DNA of 64,000 nucleotides from Scytolyngbya sp. HA4215-MV1 (lineage in GTDB: Bacteria; Cyanobacteriota; Cyanobacteriia; Leptolyngbyales; Leptolyngbyaceae): the NCBI GenBank assembly GCA_019359045.1, contig JAHHIA010000012.1, positions 1-64,000 of the forward strand, read 5' to 3'. The first letter of the stretch is position 1; every line of letters begins with the position of its first letter. The notes below the pieces were generated by a model. The model saw nothing but the letters and a program-made list of their open reading frames with translations. It searched no databases and was not told the DNA's origin. This document shows, one piece after another, positions 30,362 through 39,942 of the stretch. The translations under genes and the position numbers were made by a program.

Positions 30362-33300
30362 TCACCCATCATCACTTTGATCTTCGCCTAAATCAACGGG
30401 CAATAACCGTTGGAGGGGATGAGATTGCATCAGTTGCGCTATCTCAGATGCTTTTTGCATGAGATCCAGTTCACGGTAGAGGTGCAGACTGGTGGTTAAG
30501 AATTGGCATGCCGTTGTGACTAAACCGGAGTCTTGCCGATCGGCGCGAACCAGGTAAATCTCGCCTAACAGATGGTGAGCTTCTGCTGCTTGCTTGTGGC
30601 GGTTGAAAGTCTGGAAGGTTTGCAAGGACTGACGGGTGAGGGTTTCGGCTTGATCGAGATTTTCCAGAGAACGGATTTCGAGATAGGCGCGGGCAATCTC
30701 CAGGGCGGCTTCGGCACGATCGACGACCTTTCCCAGATCAGTGAAGTAGGCAAACCCAGCGGTGTAAAGTTGCTCAAATTGAGTGGTCAAGGCAGTGGCA
30801 TCACCCAACTGCCACCGCAGAGATTCTGCGGTTAGTAGGGCAAGAGAAATCTGATCGTAAGCCAGATTTTCGCGGTAGTTGCCTGCGGAGTCGAGTTGCA
30901 ATGCCTGTTGTAAGTGCTGATCTGCCTGCTGGAGCAGCGCAACCGCTTGTTCCGATTCACTGTCTTGTGCCTTGAGTCGCTGGGTGTTGCTAAGTTGCCG
31001 CCACCGCCTTGCAGCGCTTTCGTTATGACCCAGTTCCTGGTGTTTTTTCAAGCTGTTTTGATAGAGATCGATCGCCGAGGTGTAATCTTTTGCCTGACGG
31101 TAGCAATCAGCTAAATAGGATAGTTGATTTGCTACGTCTTGTTGTAAGTCCAAAGTTTCATAGAGATCGCGACTTTGTTCGTAGTGGACGATCGCTTCTG
31201 CATACTTGCCCCAGGCTTGATAAATGCGTCCGAATTGATAATAGGACAAAGCAATATCCGTCTGAAGGTCTAGTTTCTGACAAAGTTCCAAATCTTTCTG
31301 CTCACACTCAAGGGCTTGCTGATATTTGCCCCACTCTCGATAGCACTCCGCCAGATTGTACCAACGATAGGAAACTTCCTTCTCTTTGCCCAACTGCTGA
31401 TACAGGTCGCGGCTCTGTTCGTACTGGGCGATCGCTTCTGCATACTTGCCCCAGGCTTGATAGATTCGTCCTAATTGGTAGTAAGTGACAGCAATCAATG
31501 ACGGATCATCTATTGTTTGACGAATCTCCAAGCATTTTTGTCGGTATTCCAATGCTTTAGGATATTTACCCCAGTCTTTATAGCAATCTGACAGCCAGTA
31601 CCACAGGTTTGCAACATCTTTTTCCTGCTCAAGCGGTTGATATAGGTCGCGACTTTGTTCGTAGTAGGCAATCGCTTCTGCATACTTGCCCCAGGCTTGA
31701 TAAATGCGTCCGAATTGATAATAGGACAAAGCAATATCCGTCTGAAGGTCTAGTTTCTGAAAAAGTTCCAAATCTTTCTGCTCACACTCAAGGGCTTGCT
31801 GATATTTGCCCCACTCTCGATAGCACTCCGCCAGATTGTACCAACGATAGGAAACTTCCTTCTCTTTGCCCAACTGCTGAAACAGGTCGCGGCTCTGTTC
31901 GTACTGGGCGATCGCTTCTGCATACTTGCCCCAGTCTTGATAGATTCGTCCCAATTGCCAGTATGTGACAGCAATCAATAACGGATCATCAACTGTTTGA
32001 CGAATCTCTAAGCATTTTTCTTGGCATTCCAAGGCTTCAGGATACTTACCCCAGTCTTTATAGCAATCTGCCAGGTTGTACCAGCGAGTTGCAACTTCTT
32101 TTTCCTGCTCAAGCTGCTGATAGCGATCACGGCTTTGTTCGTAATGGGCGATCGCCTCCACATATTTACCCCAGGCTTGATAGATGTATCCCAATCGCCG
32201 GTAGGCATTGGCAATATTGGACTTTTCATCAAGCTTCTGGCGAATTGCCAACTCCTGCTGCACGGCACTCAAGGCTTCACGATACTTGCCCCACTCACGG
32301 TAGCAATCTGACAACCAAGACCACAGAGCAGCAACGTCTTTTTCCTGCTCAAGCGGTTGATACAGGTCGCGGCTTTGTTCGTAGTGAGTGATCGCTTCTG
32401 CATACTTGCCCCAGTCTTGATAAATCCGTCCCAATTGCCAGTATGTGACAGCAATCAATAACGGATCACCAACTGTTTGACGAATCTCCAAGCATTTTTG
32501 TTGGCATTCTAAGGCTTCAGGATACTTACCCCAGTCTTTATAGCAATCTGCCAGGTTGTACCAGCGAGTTGCAACTTCTTTTTCCTGCTCAAGCTGCTGA
32601 TAGCGATCACGGCTCTGTTCGTAGTGGGCGATCGCCTCCGCATACTTACCCCAGGCTTGATAGATGTATCCCAATTGCCGGTAGGCATTGGCAATATCGG
32701 ACTTTTCATCAAGCTTCTGGCGAATCGCTAAATCCTCCTGCACGGCTCTCAAGGCTTGTTCATACTTGCCCCACTCACGGTAGCAATCTGACAACCAAGA
32801 CCACTGGTTTGCCACATTAGTTTCTTTCTCAAGCTTTTGATACAGGTTACGGCTCTGTTCGTAGTGGGAGATCGCTGCTGCATACTTGCCCCAGGCTTGA
32901 TAGATCCGTCCCAATCGCCAATAGGCACTGGCAATATTGGACTTGTCATCAAGCTTCTGGCGAATTGCTAACTCCTGGCGCTCGGCACTCAAGGCTTGCT
33001 TATACTTGCCCCACTCGCGGTAGCAATCTGACAGCCAGTACCACTGGTTCGCAACATTCGTTTCCTTCTCAAGCTGTTGATACAGGTCGCGGCTTTGTTC
33101 GTAGTGGGCGATCGCTGCTGCATACTTACCCCAGACTTGATAGATCCGTCCCAATCGCCAGTAGGCAAGGGCAATATTGGACTTGTCATCAAGCTTCTGG
33201 CGAATCGCTAAATCCTGCTGCTCGGCACTCAAGGCTGGCTCATACTTGCCCCACTCACGGTAGCAATCTGACAGCCAGTTCCACAGATCTGCCACATTAG

Positions 33301-36300
33301 TTTCCCTCTCAAGCTGTTGATACAGGTCGCGGCTTTGTTCGTAGTGGACGATCGCTGCTGCATACTTACCCCAGGCTTGATAACTTTTACCGATGCTGTG
33401 AATGATATCAGCTTCCGCTTTTGGGTGATTCAGTTGCTTGGAAATTGCAAGCGCCTGCTGTAAATATTCCAAAGATTGCTCATATTGCTGATGGAAGCGA
33501 TGACAAATTCCCCAATCCCACAAGAAAAATAATTCCGTATCGCTGGTGGTCGATCTCAGCTTCTCGGAGCACTGTTGATAGTAGTGCAACCCCTGGTCAT
33601 AGTTTTCCTTTTTCTCATAGGCAATCGCGATCGCCCACTGAACATAACTCTCGAAATAGCAATCCACTTGTTCTGTGAGGGGTTGTAGCTGGGCGATGGC
33701 GCGATCGTAGTGGTCCGCTCTCAGGTAAGAAACCCCGATCATAAACTCCAATGCCTTATGGTGTTCCAGATCCAGGTTTGCATCCGCTAGCGATCGCGCT
33801 AAAGCAGGGGTCATCTCTGCCCCTAATTTGGCAACCAAGTTGCAAATTTCCTTAAACAATGCAGGCGTGAGTTGATGAACAATTGAGATTACTTGATCGA
33901 CGAGGGGTTCTCCTGCCTCGCCACAAGCTATATACAACATCGCCGCCCAGGCTCGATTGTGTAGCTCTTCCGATAGAGTTTCGTTCGCGATCGCCCGCTG
34001 CAACGGCTCCAGCACATCGTGGTTAAATAACTCAATCCGGCGGAGCAATTTCAACAAATACTGAGTGGAATCCTCTTCAAAATCAGTATCCAGACACAGG
34101 TAAGTGATTACCAATTTTTCGATCAGTTGCTTGCGGAAATTGGCATTCACCTTCACCTCAGCCAACACCTGCCCTGCAAACAGTAAATCCTTAAAGACTG
34201 CGGCAGATTCTTGCAGTTGCAGGTCAGGCGGCGATCCCGTTTGCCAAACCAAAATTGGCTGATTCGATTGCGGTTGTTTCAAGCGTATTTCGCGACCGAC
34301 GATCGGTTGATAGGCATCCAAATCGCAAAACAACTGCTGCATCAGCCGGTTCACCCGATTTGCATTGGCACTGAGATAACCCAATGCCAATAAAATTGGC
34401 TCATTCCAACGTGCCTGATCGCGATAGGGGCTAATGATGGCGAGAATGTCAGCGATTTCATTGTCGGCAATGTGACGAGCGGCAAAATATTCTTCAAAGG
34501 TCAGGTGCATAAACCCATAGGATGCCGGTGCCCGCTCTACGAACAGTCCCGTCACTTCCCTCACCTTGCGTAAAAATTGCTGCACCAAAATTTGGGCAGT
34601 TTCAATGTCCACCCCTTGTAACTCCGCCATCCGAGGGGTTAACGCCACTTCGGCTTCAGCTTGAGTAATGAGTCCAGAGGGTTTGTGCTCATGCATCCAA
34701 AAGGCGAGCGGTGCCAGCAGCGCGATCACATCTTCCTCTGCCAGCATCAATTGGGTTTTTCTGGCGTTGTAAGCAATATTTCGGGCAAATTGCCAGTCTT
34801 CAATCAGGGTTTTGGTTGCCAAGTCATATAGTTCCACCCGACGCTGAGGCAAACGCACCCCATTGCGCTGAATCAGCGCCAAAATTGTCAACAGCAGGGG
34901 ATTGGTAGCAAAACGCTTGACCCCTGGCTGTTCGGCAATAGCTTGAACAATTCCCTGGGCTTCCTGTTTTGCATCCCGCTCCCGCAGGGTCGGACTGATT
35001 TCTGGGCGCAGCGTCGCTTCAACTGCCAAACACCAGCGTTCCAAAAATTTCTCAATCTGGTCGCTTTCCATCTCTCGAATGGTGAATTCCTGAAAGCGAT
35101 CGCCCAAAGAGGCTTCCTGGTATCCCGCAATCCGACTGGTGATCACAAAGCGGTTGTTTGAGTATCTGCCCACAAACTGCTCAATTTGCCGCACCACCTG
35201 GCTACGACTGACCGCATCAAACACCTCATCCAACCCATCCAGCAGCACTAAACATTCTCCCTGCCTCATCTTTTCCAGGAGCCATTCTGCGACCGAATCT
35301 CCCAACAGACCTTCAAAATAGTGATCCCACTGGCGATAAAACCGCCGCAGGTAATGCTCTAAGCTCAGGTCTGCACCCCGATCTTGCTGCTGTTTCAGCT
35401 TTTCAGCATAGTCTGCAATCCGGAACAAAATGGGCAGTTTTGCTTCACCCAGGCTTTCTCCCCATGCCCCACCCTGTACCGTCGGGTGGTTGTCCCGTTT
35501 AGCCAGGGCATGATGCCGCGCTAGATACCGCAACAGCGTGGTTTTGCCTGCGCCTGGATCGCCCAAAATCACACAATGGGAATGTTTCTGCACTGCCTCT
35601 GCCAGATCCAGGTTGACTATCCGGCGAGTGGGAGAACCGTCGAACCCATCATTCCTGCTCACATCCAGCATGAAATCTTCTGGTTCCGGTTCCCCCCCAT
35701 CCAGTTGTTCCAACCCCTGAGTGCTGGTTTCCCTGGAGGGAGATCGCAGTCCCTGACCACTACTGCTGCGATAAGCATTCATTGCCCGCCCACCCAGCTC
35801 TGACTGAGTTAGCTCCTCGACCCATGATCCTTGCAGCGACACGTAGATCTGATCTAGAAAAATATCGACCTGCCGTTGGACCTGCCTCACGCCACCAATT
35901 TTGAGGCGAGAGTTTTCAGCAATCAGCCATTCCAAATAGGGATAGAAGATGGGGTCGAATGGGGGACGCGTTTCAAACTGCGCCACCCTGCCACGCCAAT
36001 CCCAAAAATCGGGTGCCTGACGACGGAATTCATCCAGAAAACTTGATTGACTGAGCCAGAAGATGAGGATCAGATTTTGTTGAAAGATTTCTTCCCGCCC
36101 CAAATTGAGTTGCTTCATTTCCCGCCCAAAGCGGGCAGCATCTGCCAACTTCAATGACTCTAGACCCAATGCCATCACAACCCGACGACCCTGGCTTGGC
36201 GATGCTTCCAGCCGCTGCAAATAGTCATACAGGGTGTCATCACTGTAGTAAAACAGCGGCTCGATCCGAAATCGCTCCTCCAACGTTGCCAACTGAGCGT

Positions 36301-36460
36301 GCAGGCACTGAAGCACAGGATGGTTGGGGCTAATTTCAGGCGCGATCGCAAAAATGGTCACCGTGCGATCGCTCAATTCCAGTACATCCATCAACTGGTT
36401 CAATGCTTGCTGATCGTGTTGAGTGATCGGATTTTCCGTTTTTCCAGATTCAGTTTGCAT
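30362..36460 (-). CDS. NACHT NTPase with about 20 TPR repeats
   Basis: 2032 residues. Residues 1-235 form an N-terminal domain with LILIFWLSQ and APDFWDWRG, a pattern I associate with degenerate NTPase-like domains in front of STAND proteins. The NACHT ATPase has Walker A GDPGAGKTTLL (K306) and Walker B LVLLDGLDEV (D408), followed by the helical region with FMHLTFEEYFAARHI, a signature of the NACHT winged-helix/superstructure. A helical repeat part spans about 700-950. From about 1010 to 1790 lie ten 80-residue units, each of two TPRs, with motifs WGKYAEAIAHYEQSRD and DCYREWGKYxxAL. No effector domain is obvious, so effector function may lie in the N-terminal domain or the partner. The ATG is 4 bp after the stop of the upstream ATPase gene, implying translational coupling. 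By analogy with NACHT and Avs proteins it may sense an invader protein; that is inference. Confidence 0.9.
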   Translation of the reverse strand: MQTESGKTENPITQHDQQALNQLMDVLELSDRTVTIFAIAPEISPNHPVLQCLHAQLATLEERFRIEPLFYYSDDTLYDYLQRLEASPSQGRRVVMALGLESLKLADAARFGREMKQLNLGREEIFQQNLILIFWLSQSSFLDEFRRQAPDFWDWRGRVAQFETRPPFDPIFYPYLEWLIAENSRLKIGGVRQVQRQVDIFLDQIYVSLQGSWVEELTQSELGGRAMNAYRSSSGQGLRSPSRETSTQGLEQLDGGEPEPEDFMLDVSRNDGFDGSPTRRIVNLDLAEAVQKHSHCVILGDPGAGKTTLLRYLARHHALAKRDNHPTVQGGAWGESLGEAKLPILFRIADYAEKLKQQQDRGADLSLEHYLRRFYRQWDHYFEGLLGDSVAEWLLEKMRQGECLVLLDGLDEVFDAVSRSQVVRQIEQFVGRYSNNRFVITSRIAGYQEASLGDRFQEFTIREMESDQIEKFLERWCLAVEATLRPEISPTLRERDAKQEAQGIVQAIAEQPGVKRFATNPLLLTILALIQRNGVRLPQRRVELYDLATKTLIEDWQFARNIAYNARKTQLMLAEEDVIALLAPLAFWMHEHKPSGLITQAEAEVALTPRMAELQGVDIETAQILVQQFLRKVREVTGLFVERAPASYGFMHLTFEEYFAARHIADNEIADILAIISPYRDQARWNEPILLALGYLSANANRVNRLMQQLFCDLDAYQPIVGREIRLKQPQSNQPILVWQTGSPPDLQLQESAAVFKDLLFAGQVLAEVKVNANFRKQLIEKLVITYLCLDTDFEEDSTQYLLKLLRRIELFNHDVLEPLQRAIANETLSEELHNRAWAAMLYIACGEAGEPLVDQVISIVHQLTPALFKEICNLVAKLGAEMTPALARSLADANLDLEHHKALEFMIGVSYLRADHYDRAIAQLQPLTEQVDCYFESYVQWAIAIAYEKKENYDQGLHYYQQCSEKLRSTTSDTELFFLWDWGICHRFHQQYEQSLEYLQQALAISKQLNHPKAEADIIHSIGKSYQAWGKYAAAIVHYEQSRDLYQQLERETNVADLWNWLSDCYREWGKYEPALSAEQQDLAIRQKLDDKSNIALAYWRLGRIYQVWGKYAAAIAHYEQSRDLYQQLEKETNVANQWYWLSDCYREWGKYKQALSAERQELAIRQKLDDKSNIASAYWRLGRIYQAWGKYAAAISHYEQSRNLYQKLEKETNVANQWSWLSDCYREWGKYEQALRAVQEDLAIRQKLDEKSDIANAYRQLGYIYQAWGKYAEAIAHYEQSRDRYQQLEQEKEVATRWYNLADCYKDWGKYPEALECQQKCLEIRQTVGDPLLIAVTYWQLGRIYQDWGKYAEAITHYEQSRDLYQPLEQEKDVAALWSWLSDCYREWGKYREALSAVQQELAIRQKLDEKSNIANAYRRLGYIYQAWGKYVEAIAHYEQSRDRYQQLEQEKEVATRWYNLADCYKDWGKYPEALECQEKCLEIRQTVDDPLLIAVTYWQLGRIYQDWGKYAEAIAQYEQSRDLFQQLGKEKEVSYRWYNLAECYREWGKYQQALECEQKDLELFQKLDLQTDIALSYYQFGRIYQAWGKYAEAIAYYEQSRDLYQPLEQEKDVANLWYWLSDCYKDWGKYPKALEYRQKCLEIRQTIDDPSLIAVTYYQLGRIYQAWGKYAEAIAQYEQSRDLYQQLGKEKEVSYRWYNLAECYREWGKYQQALECEQKDLELCQKLDLQTDIALSYYQFGRIYQAWGKYAEAIVHYEQSRDLYETLDLQQDVANQLSYLADCYRQAKDYTSAIDLYQNSLKKHQELGHNESAARRWRQLSNTQRLKAQDSESEQAVALLQQADQHLQQALQLDSAGNYRENLAYDQISLALLTAESLRWQLGDATALTTQFEQLYTAGFAYFTDLGKVVDRAEAALEIARAYLEIRSLENLDQAETLTRQSLQTFQTFNRHKQAAEAHHLLGEIYLVRADRQDSGLVTTACQFLTTSLHLYRELDLMQKASEIAQLMQSHPLQRLLPVDLGEDQSDDG
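31140..33420 (-). repeat. Ten tandem 240-bp TPR-coding repeats with 480-bp superrepeats
   Basis: The segment CATACTTGCCCCAGGCTTGA or close variants recurs at 31201, 31441, 31681, 31921, 32161, 32401, 32641, 32881, 33121 and 33361, an exact 240-bp period. Some blocks are almost identical at twice that distance: about 31200-31400 matches 31680-31880, and 32041-32100 matches 32521-32580. This implies recent duplication of double units or gene conversion. Confidence 0.95.
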
Positions 36461-36464
36461 GATT

Positions 36465-37757
36465 CTATGTCAGCGGCGTTTGCCAGAGCGCGACATCTTC
36501 TGCAATTAATGGATTGACATCAAACCAGGGTTTTCCTGTCGAGGCATCCCGATAGCCTAATGCTAATTTATTCAACAGCATTTCATCGCAGATCTCCATT
36601 TCTTCCCGATCTGTCAGCGACTTCACCCCACTCGTGAGTCGTCCAGTTTGTCGGATAGCTGCCAGACGGGGAAAATGATATTCATGCAAATTGAACCGCG
36701 AGCCTCGTTCTTTGCGAATTGCAGCCTCAGAGGTGGGCAAATCCACAATAGTAAGTTTATTCTGCTTGGCAAGGATGCAAGCCTCATAACACAACCGGAT
36801 TAAATCTCGCATCACCCCACCACTTTTCTCGCAGAGCAAGCCCAGTGCATCGGGTTGAAACAGATCTTTGTAGCGATCGTCCAACCTTTGTAATCGCTTT
36901 TGAATCACCTCTGTCAGAAGCGATCGTCCATTGTCATCTGCTTCAGAGGTTGGGCAACCGTTCGGATTACAGCGAAACACCGGAATATTGACCAAATCCA
37001 GGCAGGTGAACCGTTCCTTGGGCTGGCTAAAGTTTGTGGAATAGCGCAGCGAAATGGGAATGGTGTAAACAATATGACAATCGAGTTTGGTTAACAGCTC
37101 ATCTGAAAACATGCGTAATGCAGTTTCCTGATCGTGGCGATCTAAGCCATCCACAATCATCAACAGCTTACGCCCCAAATTATTTTCTGCCGCTTTAATA
37201 ATATCGTTTACGCTGGCAATGACATTCTCCAGATTGGGACGAATGTCCACCTTGGTGGTGATTTCCTTACTTAATCCGCCCTTCAGAGTTAATCCCCACT
37301 TCTGCAAAATTTCTGGTACGCTAAACCCCTCTTGAGTGATTTGCTTATCTTCTCTCACAACGGTCATCAGGCTTTGCTCTAGACCTTCTAATAAATTGCC
37401 CTCAATGCCCCATTCATCCTGGAACACCTTGCTATGGATTTCTAGCCCAATCAAGACGATGATCTCGGCATAACCGATATTGTATTGACTCAGCGATGTG
37501 GCTGTATCAATCCAGAAAACTTTGTAATCCTTTAGTGTTTGCTCTAGCTTTCGTAATTCCGTTGTCTTGCCACTGCCAATGTGCCCTGCCAGTAAAAAAC
37601 TGATGGCTGCACTTGCCATCTCCAAACGACTACTCAAATCCTCAATTGGACTATTCATCCGCTGCACATATAAGTGTTCTAGCTCTTCGCTGGTTTGCAG
37701 AGGTGCTTGAACCTCAAAATATTGACAGACAGGTTTCCAAAAGCTGATGTCACTCAT
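36465..37757 (-). CDS. P-loop ATPase paired with the NACHT-TPR protein
   Basis: 430 residues with Walker A AGHIGSGKTTEL (K64) and Walker B LLMIVDGLDRHD. The layout (a compact P-loop core, ORC/AAA_16-like helical lid, then a helical C-terminus) fits AAA or STAND-type ATPases that act as switches. The Cys pair in RCNPNGC does not form an obvious zinc site. Its stop is 4 bp before the start of the NACHT-TPR gene, so the two are a single operon and are likely to form one complex. It is not similar enough to a named family for me to give a name. Confidence 0.85.
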   Translation of the reverse strand: MSDISFWKPVCQYFEVQAPLQTSEELEHLYVQRMNSPIEDLSSRLEMASAAISFLLAGHIGSGKTTELRKLEQTLKDYKVFWIDTATSLSQYNIGYAEIIVLIGLEIHSKVFQDEWGIEGNLLEGLEQSLMTVVREDKQITQEGFSVPEILQKWGLTLKGGLSKEITTKVDIRPNLENVIASVNDIIKAAENNLGRKLLMIVDGLDRHDQETALRMFSDELLTKLDCHIVYTIPISLRYSTNFSQPKERFTCLDLVNIPVFRCNPNGCPTSEADDNGRSLLTEVIQKRLQRLDDRYKDLFQPDALGLLCEKSGGVMRDLIRLCYEACILAKQNKLTIVDLPTSEAAIRKERGSRFNLHEYHFPRLAAIRQTGRLTSGVKSLTDREEMEICDEMLLNKLALGYRDASTGKPWFDVNPLIAEDVALWQTPLT

Positions 37758-37944
37758 CCGGTTGATCTCTCAAGTTTTCTAACGCTGGATTGCGATCTCG
37801 TTCCTACCACCCTTATGCCCTGGACATAAAGCTCCAAGACTTTATCGCCAATCATAACCTTTCCTTCAAAGAATTTCTCTGCTCAAAGTAGGGGCTTAGC
37901 ATTCGGCAGGACACTTCTTGCTCATCACCTAAGTTTTAGCCAGA
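37758..37944. other. Intergenic region upstream of the NACHT operon
   Basis: Likely holds the leftward promoter of the ATPase-NACHT operon. No gene, and no strong -35/-10 pair seen. Confidence 0.4.
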
Positions 37945-38300
37945 ATGCTAAACCCTGACGCTTGGAAAATTGCCGATGTGATTGAATCCACGCTTAGTAA
38001 CATTGCCACATCCCTCAATACGATCCTGCTGTAACTCAACGAGCAGACGATCTCACCCAGCAACATCGTGAGGCTACTCACCGAGAGTGTCACAGAACCT
38101 TCCAACATCATCGTGTGACTCAAGGAGCGCCCCAGGTTACTCAATCAGTCCACGATCGCACAAACCAATATCATCGCGTGACTCAATGCAACTCGCCTGT
38201 TACTCAATGCGCCTGCGATCGTACACAGTAAAATCGTTGCGTGACTCGATACGATCGCAATGTTACTCAGTCACATCGCCACATTCATAACAAAATATTA
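37945..38300 (+). repeat. Degenerate 63-bp repeat array, probably a decayed repeat protein
   Basis: From about 38096 there are three clear 63-bp units, each with (C/T)TACTCA near the start and GTGACTC at position 43-49, with further weaker units on either side. In one plus-strand frame beginning ATG at 37945, the translation shows repeated NI(I/V)(V/A) and LLN-like units but is broken by TAA at 38032 and by TGA at the same place in each of three units. Period 63 is 21 codons, so the array looks like a coding repeat that has decayed, or a noncoding repeat with conserved spacing. No repeat is identical enough for CRISPR. Confidence 0.65.
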
Positions 38301-38327
38301 TATAAGTAGCTGAGTGCAATTAAATAT

Positions 38328-38378
38328 AACACTTGCGTAGGTTGGGTTGAGGTACGAAACCCAACCTACGCAAGTGTT
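38328..38378. repeat. Perfect 21-bp inverted repeat
   Basis: Arms 38328-38348 and 38358-38378 are perfect reverse complements with a nine-base loop GAGGTACGA. The GTAGGTTGGGTT core is of the palindromic type dispersed in many cyanobacterial genomes. It lies about 210 bp before the gene at 38588 and could also end transcription. Confidence 0.8.
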
Positions 38379-38587
38379 ACGCTAACGCTGACCCAGCCTA
38401 CATTTAAATCAGCCCACCTACTTAGGCTTTCGTAGCGTTCTGAAAAGGCGATCGAGAACAGAACTTTTACGCAAAAGCCATCAACCTCCTCGCCTTACAA
38501 TCCCCAATTTACTCAGTTTCCCTTAGATGCCTGGATTAACGAGATGGGCAAATTTGAGAAGTAGTTTTTCCCTCAGGAGCATCTCCC

Positions 38588-39046
38588 GTGGCACGTCCCA
38601 AACGATCGTCTGCAACGCTACAAAAAGCCGAACTACGCGAAGCCGGTTTGCAATCTATCAGCCCGACCCTCGACCTGGGCAATGCATTGACCCTGGAAAC
38701 CTATTCCGACCTCATTAACACCCTACGCTCCCAGATTGCAGACTACAACAGTGCCCTGGCGGATCTGGATGATCAATCCCGCCAAATCAAAGACACCGAA
38801 CTAAAACTGCGGAATCTTTCTGAGCAAATGTTGTTAGGAGTTGCTGCCAAATATGGCAAAGACAGCCGAGAATACGGCAAAGCAGGAGGCGTACCTAAAG
38901 GAGAGCGGCGGCGTCCCACCCAGAAAAAATCGGGTGCAATGGCTGGGGTAACCTTGCAACCATTTGCTATCAATCAATTGACGAATGGGCAAACCTCTGA
39001 CTCTATCAATGGAAACGCAATGGTAAACTACTCGGTTCCTAATTGA
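38588..39046 (+). CDS. Unrecognised basic/coiled-coil protein
   Basis: 152 residues from a GTG preceded by AGGAG at eight bases. An N-terminal basic stretch, a predicted helical coiled-coil (about 35-80: INTLRSQIADYNSALADLDD), then KYGKDSREYGKAGG and a cluster of arginines and lysines (GERRRPTQKK), and a polar C-terminus. I do not recognise a family. The KYGxDSxEY pattern with a basic tail occurs in a number of small cyanobacterial proteins of unknown role. It stands alone between repeat elements. Confidence 0.6.
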   Translation: MARPKRSSATLQKAELREAGLQSISPTLDLGNALTLETYSDLINTLRSQIADYNSALADLDDQSRQIKDTELKLRNLSEQMLLGVAAKYGKDSREYGKAGGVPKGERRRPTQKKSGAMAGVTLQPFAINQLTNGQTSDSINGNAMVNYSVPN

Positions 39047-39121
39047 AAACTGAATGGAATTTTCATAAGGTGCGTATTGCTATCTGCGATCGCAACCATT
39101 GTCCAAGTTTTATACTGATAC

Positions 39122-39150
39122 CGTAATGCGAGCAAGACGCTCGCATTACG
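39122..39150. repeat. 12-bp hairpin between convergent genes
   Basis: Arms CGTAATGCGAGC and GCTCGCATTACG around a five-base loop. It lies about 75 bp after the stop of the gene at 38588 and well before the convergent zinc-ribbon gene. No T-run follows, so it may be a dispersed palindrome rather than a terminator. Confidence 0.6.
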
Positions 39151-39357
39151 ATTGGGTAAAAATCTCCGAGATTTGCATAAGTCGTATTGTATTTTATTGA
39201 CGATCGCTGATTTTTCCAAAAGGGATATGATTCGTGTCTTCTAGAGCATGGCAACTGCGGGTAGGGGATATTCTAGCCCTACTGTGCCAGTTGGAAGTAC
39301 GAATCTGTTTCGTAAGCGGTCATCCTATTGATTCGCTGGCAATAGCAGTCCATTGGC

Positions 39358-39708
39358 TCACCGCAACAAGGTAGCCACAATACTCAACAGAACTAACCCC
39401 AGCAAAACCAGCCACTTGAGGTTGCGTCTTAACCAGGATTGATAAGAAAACGGGAGCTTGGGTGCCGATGGTACCCCCATCGGTTGGGCACGATCGGTAT
39501 AGAGCGTACATTCCTTGGCATCGGGTCGTTGTGGAAAGTTGCAAGAATCATCATCGTGATAGGCACAAGTCACACAGAGTGATTCTTCCCCTGTCGATCG
39601 ATGCAACAGAATACCGGGATGTCCAAATGCTTTGAGCGGAGTGCGACAAGACGGACAGACGATCGCTTGGGGATTAACAGACTGGTTACAATGGGGACAC
39701 TGAGGCAT
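39358..39708 (-). CDS. Zinc-ribbon protein with C-terminal membrane anchor
   Basis: 116 residues from the ATG at 39708 (a TTG at 39720 is possible). It opens with CPHCNQSVNPQAIVCPSC, a CxxC-x(n)-CxxC zinc ribbon, followed by CVTCAYHDDDSCNFPQRP, a second cysteine-rich part, and ends with a hydrophobic helix (WLVLLGLVLLSIVATLL). It should sit on the membrane with the zinc part in the cytoplasm. Function unknown; similar small proteins are common in cyanobacteria. Confidence 0.75.
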   Translation of the reverse strand: MPQCPHCNQSVNPQAIVCPSCRTPLKAFGHPGILLHRSTGEESLCVTCAYHDDDSCNFPQRPDAKECTLYTDRAQPMGVPSAPKLPFSYQSWLRRNLKWLVLLGLVLLSIVATLLR

Positions 39709-39942
39709 CAGGCGAAACAAGACTCAATTGACTGCGTCCATGCTAACCCAGGTCGATCTCAAAACAGTGTTGCAAAACTCGCAACCGCCGCACCTGGATA
39801 AGATTCATCAGGCAGAGTAAAAGAGTCCGTTGATTGTGCTAGGTTGAGGCTGCATTGATGGGGAAGCATCATGATTTCCGATCGCGGTCAAGCCGATCAT
39901 CCGAGTCCATCAGCGTGATCAATCATTTTGTGGAGGTGGAAG

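Noticed and set aside
31009-33300. Repetitive plus-strand frames opposite the TPR array
   Set aside because: They repeat with the same 240-bp period only because the TPR gene does; the real protein is on the minus strand.
37929-38144. Minus-strand 71-codon frame across the 63-bp array
   Set aside because: Repeat composition alone explains it; there is no start signal and stops follow at the same period upstream.
31140-38300. CRISPR array
   Set aside because: The 240-bp and 63-bp repeats have no short identical repeats with unique spacers; one is coding, and the other is degenerate.
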